The notes beneath the pieces are model-generated. The model ran no database searches. It was not told where the DNA came from and saw only the letters and a list, made by a program, of their open reading frames with translations. Positions 14,101-17,742 of a DNA stretch of 17,742 nucleotides are shown here, piece after piece (the first letter of the stretch is position 1; each line of letters starts with the position of its first letter). A program made the translations under genes and the position numbers. This DNA is from Burkholderiales bacterium (GTDB lineage Bacteria > Pseudomonadota > Gammaproteobacteria > Burkholderiales > JAEUOS01). The stretch is taken from assembly GCA_947456845.1 (NCBI GenBank), contig CANGUJ010000024.1, positions 1 through 17,742 of the forward strand, given 5' to 3'.

Positions 14101-16864
14101 CGATCTGCTGCCGGAAAAGCGCCGCTACGAGCCGGGCGAAACCGCGCGCCTTCAAGTGCGCATGCCGTTCCGCGCCGCCACTGCCTGGGTGGCGGTCGAG
14201 CGCGAAGGTGTCATCGAAACCCGCGTTTTGCCGGTCACGGGCAAGAATCCGGTGATCGAGGTGCCCGTCAAGGCCGGCTTCGCGCCCAATGTGTATGTGT
14301 CGGTGCTGGCCGTGCGCGGCCGGGTGCGCGATGTGCCTTGGACCTCGTTTTTCAGCTGGGGCTGGCGCAGCCCGTTCGAATGGTGGAGCGAGCGGCGCGA
14401 ATGGGTGGAGCAGTTCAACCGCGGCGAGCCCACCGCGCTGGTGGACCTGGCGCGCCCGGCCTTCAAGCTCGGCGTGGCGGAACTGGAGGTCGGCCGCGCC
14501 GCCTACGAACTGAAGGTGGCGGTGACTACCGACAAGCCGGTCTACCAGACCCGCGAAACCGCCAGGGTGCGGGTGGTGGTGCAGGGGCTGGAGGGCAAGC
14601 CGGTGCCGGCCGGTACCGAGGTGGCGCTTGCCGCGGTCGACGAATCGTTGCTCGAACTCATGCCCAACCAGAGCTGGGACGTTCTGTCCAACATGGTGCG
14701 CAAGCGTTCGTACTACGTCGAAACCTCCACCGCGCAGATGCAGGTGGTGGGCCGGCGCCACTTCGGCAAGAAGGCGCTGCCGCCCGGCGGCGGTGGCGGC
14801 CGCGCGCCGACGCGCGAATTGTTCGACACCCTGCTGGCATGGCATCCCGCCCTGGCCGTCGGCCCGAACGGCGAGGTGCTGGTGGATGTGCCTCTCAACG
14901 ACGCGCTGACCAGCTTTCGCATCGTGGCGATTGCCGACGCGCAAGGAGTGGGTCCGGGCGCGCTGTTCGGCACCGGGTCTACCACCGTGCGTGCGACCCG
15001 CGACCTGCAGGTCCTGGCGGGCCTGCCGCCGCTGGTGCGCGAAGGCGATCGCTTCGCCGCCGGCGTGACTCTGCGCAATACCACTACCCGGGCGATGCGC
15101 GTTGCCGTGACGGCCCGCGCCGAAGGGCTGCCGGCGCTGGCGGTGCAGGAAGTCAACCTGGCGGCAGGCGCCGCACAGGAGGTCCGCTGGCCGGTGACGG
15201 TGCCCAGCGATCGCAGCGTACTGGCTTGGACGGTGGCAGGCGAGGAAAAAGGCGCGGCCAAGCCGGCGCGCGACGCGCTCAAGGTGGCGCAACGAGTGGC
15301 GCCGGCGGTGCCGCTCACGGTGCAGCAGGCCACGCTGGTGCAGGTGGACCGCGCGTTCACGCTGCCGGTCGCGCCGCCGGCCGCGGCGCTCAAGGACGCC
15401 AAGGGTGTGGCGCGCGGCGGCTTGAGTGTCGCGCTGTCGCCCAGATTGGCAGGCGCCCAGGAGGGCGTGCGGCGATATTTCGCGGAGTATCCGTTCTCCT
15501 GCCTGGAGCAAAAAACCTCCAAGGCGATCGGCCTGAAAGACAAGGCGCAATGGCAGGCGCTGGCTGCGCAGGTGGGCAATTACCTCGACAGCGACGGCCT
15601 GGCCGGCTATTTCCCCGGCGGGCGCGGCAGCGACACCCTCACCGCGTATGTGCTGGCGGTGGCGCACGAGTCCGGTTTTGCCCTGCCGGAAAGCGTAAAA
15701 GAACGCATGGAGGCCGGCCTGATCGCCTTCGTCGAAGGGCGCATCCAGCGCGAAGGGTGGTCGCCCGTACGCGACTTGGAGGCGCGGCGTTTGGCGGCCA
15801 TCGAGGCCCTGGCGCGTACCGGCAAGGCCGTGCCCAGGATGCTCGACGCCATCACCCTCACGCCCAATGCCTGGCCCACCCACGCGGTGATCGACTGGGT
15901 GTCCATCCTCTCGCGCATGCCGCAGATCGCCAAACGCGACGAGCAACTGGCAGCGGCCGAGCAGGTGCTGCGCGGCCGCTTCACCATGAGCGGCACCCGC
16001 ATGGTGTTCTCCACCGAGAACGAGGATCGCTGGTGGTGGCTCATGGCCGGGGGAGACGTCAACGCCGCGCGCCTGATCGCGGTGCTGGCCGACAAGCCCA
16101 ATTGGCGCGAAGACATGCCGCGCCTGGTGGCCGGCCTGGTGGCACGCCAGCAGCGCGGCGCCTGGGAGACCACCACCGCCAACCTGTGGGGCACGCTTGC
16201 ACTGGACAAGTTCGGTGCCCGCTTCGAGAGCGCCAGTGTGGCCGGCAGCACCCGCGCCGGTTATGAAGGTACGACGCCTGCGTCCTCGCTCAATTGGGGC
16301 ACGCAGGCGCAGGGCGGCGCGCTGGCCCTGCCGTGGCCTGCGGCCGGTGCCACGCTGAAGCTTGTGCATGAGGGCGGCGGCAAGCCCTGGGCCGCCATCA
16401 GCAGCACCGCGGCGGTGCCGCTGCGGGAGGCGGTATCGGCGGGCTATCGCATCACCCGCACCGTGATGGCGGTGGAGCAGAAGACCGCCGGCACCTGGAC
16501 GCGTGGCGATGTGCTGCGTGTGCGTGTGGAAGTCGACGCGCAGGCCGACATGACCTGGGTTGTGGTGGCCGATCCGGTGCCGGCGGGCGCCACCGTGCTG
16601 GGCTCCGGCATGGCGCGCGATTCGCAGGTGGCGCAAGCCGGCCAGCGCGGCCCGACCGGCGCCTGGCCCGCCTTCGAGGAGCGCGCACAGGAAGCCTTCC
16701 GCGCCTATTACGACTACGCCCCCAAGGGCAAGTGGAGCGTCGAGTACACGTTGCGGCTGAACCAGGACGGCGAGTTCAACCTGCCTCCCACCCGCGTCGA
16801 AGCCATGTATGCGCCCGACGTGAACGGCATGCTGCCCAACGCGCCCATGAAGGTCGCTCCATGA
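11120..16864 (+). CDS. Bacterial alpha-2-macroglobulin (thioester-containing protease trap)
   Basis: The 1914-aa envelope protein is predicted to trap proteases: cleavage of its bait region triggers the internal thioester to bind the attacker covalently. ATG 11120 is chosen for its Shine-Dalgarno (AGGGGA, 11109-11114) and because it starts a clean Sec signal peptide (MRQFWAGVGAGLALWSSASGA, cut about residue 21-22); there is no lipobox cysteine. An Ala/Pro-rich linker lies near 390-410, the macroglobulin motif FDRPLFRAGE at 620-629, a Gly-rich likely bait segment PPGGGGG at 1221-1227 and the A2M domain from about 1234 (LLAWHPALAV). YPFSCLEQ holds the thioester pair Cys1461 and Gln1464, so it is intact. 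A helical thioester domain and a C-terminal receptor-like domain follow. It is longer than E. coli YfhM (about 1650 aa). It overlaps pbpC by ATGA. Confidence 0.95.
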   Translation: MRQFWAGVGAGLALWSSASGAATVERFVPQGEVRSVRQLQARFSEDMVRFGDATQPSPFDVACPVPGKGRWIDARNWVYDLEADAPPGVKCSFTPKAALRTLGGGAITGKPSFSFSTGGPAVLQSEPYAGGSPIDEEQIFILKLNGAAETATVLQNAWCVVEGLGDRVPVKVVAGEARAALFKALRRDKEAAGDKLLLLQCGQRLPAGANVTLVWGRGIAAARAKQGSERIVTTVDQPLRYKVRPEFRVSFTCVRENAQAPCSPYQGMALEFTSPVSRDLAAAIRLKAGAAERKPAWNRNDTENLVNRVVFEAPFPESAELTLTLPPGFVDDSGRNPANAGSFPMRGRTGEGPPLVKFAAGFGIIELKDAVLPVTVRNVEPAIKQASASIGAASPPTSAAPAPAAGTPMARMRVEADALILEWLLKLRRAGNDEYKSREVALVKGRPEAKAATVPAPAGGKAFEVIGIPLPEPGFHVVELESERLGAALLGKPKPMYVRTGALVTNMAVHFKSGRESGAVWVTALDTAQPVAEAAIRVSDCAGREVWRGSTGADGVARIPQGLQRGAKCADEAPAFFVSARKGRDLSFALSDWQNGIEPWRFNVQQGYGGEEAVVAHTVFDRPLFRAGETVSMKHFVRMETLAGLAAVARAPAGVRISHAASGTDVELPVDFSPRGTAHGTWKIPADAKLGEYDVSLLLPVEGKGPAGPRVLSSGSFRVGEFRLPLMQGAVVAPKAAQVGVRELPLDLSLGYLAGGPAAGHAVRITALTRERYASFTGYEAFRFGVDDEPEADGSEARGNDRAERLVADKQAVTLGRDGTAKFVIKDLPKSPRPRELVAEMQYRDPNGEEQTLRTVVPVWPAAVVAGIQTDSWVQVSKNAGLKVVVLGMDGKPRGDAPVKVTARLVSTLSTRKRTVGGFYAYENRTERRDLGTLCSGKSDARGLFLCDARLAEPGNVELEASAEDGNGRVSRAMTSLWVAGAEMWFGGANADRIDLLPEKRRYEPGETARLQVRMPFRAATAWVAVEREGVIETRVLPVTGKNPVIEVPVKAGFAPNVYVSVLAVRGRVRDVPWTSFFSWGWRSPFEWWSERREWVEQFNRGEPTALVDLARPAFKLGVAELEVGRAAYELKVAVTTDKPVYQTRETARVRVVVQGLEGKPVPAGTEVALAAVDESLLELMPNQSWDVLSNMVRKRSYYVETSTAQMQVVGRRHFGKKALPPGGGGGRAPTRELFDTLLAWHPALAVGPNGEVLVDVPLNDALTSFRIVAIADAQGVGPGALFGTGSTTVRATRDLQVLAGLPPLVREGDRFAAGVTLRNTTTRAMRVAVTARAEGLPALAVQEVNLAAGAAQEVRWPVTVPSDRSVLAWTVAGEEKGAAKPARDALKVAQRVAPAVPLTVQQATLVQVDRAFTLPVAPPAAALKDAKGVARGGLSVALSPRLAGAQEGVRRYFAEYPFSCLEQKTSKAIGLKDKAQWQALAAQVGNYLDSDGLAGYFPGGRGSDTLTAYVLAVAHESGFALPESVKERMEAGLIAFVEGRIQREGWSPVRDLEARRLAAIEALARTGKAVPRMLDAITLTPNAWPTHAVIDWVSILSRMPQIAKRDEQLAAAEQVLRGRFTMSGTRMVFSTENEDRWWWLMAGGDVNAARLIAVLADKPNWREDMPRLVAGLVARQQRGAWETTTANLWGTLALDKFGARFESASVAGSTRAGYEGTTPASSLNWGTQAQGGALALPWPAAGATLKLVHEGGGKPWAAISSTAAVPLREAVSAGYRITRTVMAVEQKTAGTWTRGDVLRVRVEVDAQADMTWVVVADPVPAGATVLGSGMARDSQVAQAGQRGPTGAWPAFEERAQEAFRAYYDYAPKGKWSVEYTLRLNQDGEFNLPPTRVEAMYAPDVNGMLPNAPMKVAP

Positions 16865-17742
16865 ACAAGCGGCATGAAATGGGGTCAGACCCCATTTCGG
16901 TGGGCAGCGTCCCCTCAAATAGAGGCCCGGCCCCATTTTTCGGCGAGGGGATAAGGGCATGCGCTCGGCGGGCCATCGGATGGGGTCTGACCCCGTTTCT
17001 TTTGGTGGCGACGCCGGTGCTGGCCGCGGTGCCGTCATTCGAGGCGGTGCGCGCGGAATGGCGTGAGTCGGATGCGTTGTTGCTGGACCGCCACGGGCGC
17101 GAATTGCAGCGGGTGCGGGTGGATGCCAAGGTGCGGCGCCTGGCGTGGACGCCGCTTGCGCAGGTGTCGCCGGCCTTGCGGCAGGCAGTGATCGAGTCGG
17201 AAGACCGGCGCTTTGAAGCGCATGAGGGCGTGGATTGGCGCGCCGCGATGCATGCCGCGCTCGGCAATCTGGGTGGCGGCGGGCTGCGCGGCGCCAGCAC
17301 GCTCAGCATGCAGGTGGCGGGACTGATCGACCCGGAACTGCGCCGCAGTGACGGCGCCGCGCCGCGCAGCATGGCGCAAAAAGTCGGCCAGGCGATGGCG
17401 GCACTCGAAATGGAGAGGCGCTGGAGCAAGGCGCAGATTCTTGAAGCCTATCTGAACCTGGCGACCTTTCGCGGCGAGCTGCAGGGCGTTGCGGCGATGT
17501 CCCACGGTCTGTTCGGCAAGGGCCCGCATGGCCTCAATCGGCGCGAGGCGGCGGTCGCTGCGGCCTTGTTGCGCGGGCCCAATGCCCCCGCGCCACGGGT
17601 GGCCGCGCGTGCCTGCGCGCTCCTGGGCGCAGCGAAAAGGCAAAACGCCAGCCCGGCCGATGCGGGCTGCGCCGGGCTGGACGTCGAGGTGGCGCGCATC
17701 TTCTCGCGTGCCGACGCGGCGTTTCCACGCGCCCAGCTGGCC
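16861..17742 (+). CDS. pbpC: Penicillin-binding protein 1C, glycosyltransferase domain (partial, 3' end outside window)
   Basis: The frame is open from ATG 16861 to the window end (294 codons). It encodes the family-51 glycosyltransferase that polymerises lipid II: ESEDRRFEAHEGVDW with catalytic Glu114, GASTLSMQVA, and ALEMERRWSKAQILEAYLNLATFRGELQG are the conserved motifs in order. The transpeptidase and C-terminal domains lie beyond the window. The start overlaps the macroglobulin stop (ATGA), with GAAGG at 16849-16853 as Shine-Dalgarno. Codons 6-46 come from a repeat-bounded segment (see repeat entries), so the N terminus before LLVATPVLAAV is unusual; that hydrophobic stretch should be the membrane anchor or signal. 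A second ATG at 16959 has a better Shine-Dalgarno but is out of frame. Pairing with alpha-2-macroglobulin matches the known pbpC-yfhM association. Confidence 0.9.
   Translation, partial: MNKRHEMGSDPISVGSVPSNRGPAPFFGEGIRACARRAIGWGLTPFLLVATPVLAAVPSFEAVRAEWRESDALLLDRHGRELQRVRVDAKVRRLAWTPLAQVSPALRQAVIESEDRRFEAHEGVDWRAAMHAALGNLGGGGLRGASTLSMQVAGLIDPELRRSDGAAPRSMAQKVGQAMAALEMERRWSKAQILEAYLNLATFRGELQGVAAMSHGLFGKGPHGLNRREAAVAAALLRGPNAPAPRVAARACALLGAAKRQNASPADAGCAGLDVEVARIFSRADAAFPRAQLA
16876..16898. repeat. 23-bp near-perfect palindrome, left boundary copy
   Basis: Two 11-bp arms (GAAATGGGGTC and GACCCCATTTC) are exact reverse complements around a single central A at 16887. In the pbpC frame it encodes EMGSDPIS. 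Confidence 0.85.
16980..16996. repeat. 17-bp palindrome, right boundary copy
   Basis: ATGGGGTC-T-GACCCCGT has 8-bp arms with one mismatch at the second-last position. The 13-bp core GGGGTCTGACCCC is the reverse complement of the left copy's core. In the pbpC frame it encodes part of GWGLTPF, just before the hydrophobic anchor. Confidence 0.8.

Larger units (their letters stand above)
16876..16998. repeat. Repeat-bounded segment (possible REP/MITE-like element) inside the 5' end of pbpC
   Basis: The segment is bounded by two palindromes with cores GGGGTCAGACCCC and GGGGTCTGACCCC and holds a degenerate half copy, CCCCATTTTTCGG at 16931-16943, resembling CCCCATTTCGG at 16890-16900. It is 123 bp, exactly 41 codons, and open in the pbpC frame. 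Removing it would leave MNKRH joined to LLVATPVLAAV. I recall GGGGTC...GACCCC motifs as frequent dispersed repeats in proteobacterial genomes, some near REP-associated (Y1) transposases, but cannot check this here. Confidence 0.6.

Noticed and set aside
13265..17038. Very long open frame on the minus strand (about 1257 codons) opposite the macroglobulin gene
   Set aside because: It is the mirror of a high-GC gene with strong third-position bias; its translation is low-complexity (His/Arg/Gly/Ala-rich) and matches no family, whereas the + strand has clear motifs.

Overview
The window is GC-rich, densely packed and almost entirely coded on the + strand. The gene order (glyA-nrdR-ribD-ribE) and the protein sequences point to a betaproteobacterium, perhaps of the Rhodocyclales/Nitrosomonadales type. 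That placement is inference from gene order and protein character; no rRNA or other taxonomic marker is present.

Layout. (1) Bases 1-488 carry the 5' part of a minus-strand gene for an unknown protein: a compact N-terminal domain followed by an Ala/Glu/Lys/Arg-rich helical tail that runs off the window. (2) After a 335-bp divergent intergenic region comes a histidine-phosphatase (phosphoglycerate-mutase-like) gene. (3) A one-carbon, nucleotide and riboflavin cluster follows: glyA, nrdR, ribD, ribE. A possible NrdR box overlaps the likely -10 element upstream of glyA, which would make the operon self-regulated through NrdR. (4) A drug-efflux cassette follows: a TetR-family repressor, a lipoprotein periplasmic adaptor, an RND (HAE1-type) inner-membrane pump, and a small unrecognised membrane-anchored protein. 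Its promoter has a consensus-like -35/-10 pair with a perfect inverted repeat exactly in the 17-bp spacer and a second similar site 30 bp downstream, a textbook layout for autorepression by the TetR protein. No outer-membrane factor gene is present. (5) A roughly 420-bp intergenic region holds a 14-bp triple tandem repeat and a 12-bp palindrome. (6) The last block is a bacterial alpha-2-macroglobulin with an intact CLEQ thioester motif, overlapping by ATGA the start of pbpC (penicillin-binding protein 1C, truncated by the window end). This is the well-known periplasmic pair thought to trap invading proteases and repair peptidoglycan.

The most unusual feature is at the 5' end of pbpC. A roughly 123-bp segment bounded by two GGGGTC(A/T)GACCCC palindromes lies in frame inside the coding sequence and would supply 41 codons, including part of the membrane anchor. 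It looks like a repetitive extragenic element that inserted into, or was captured by, the gene start. I did not find a clearly novel defence or mobile system; the rest is mostly housekeeping and efflux genes with some interesting regulatory details.
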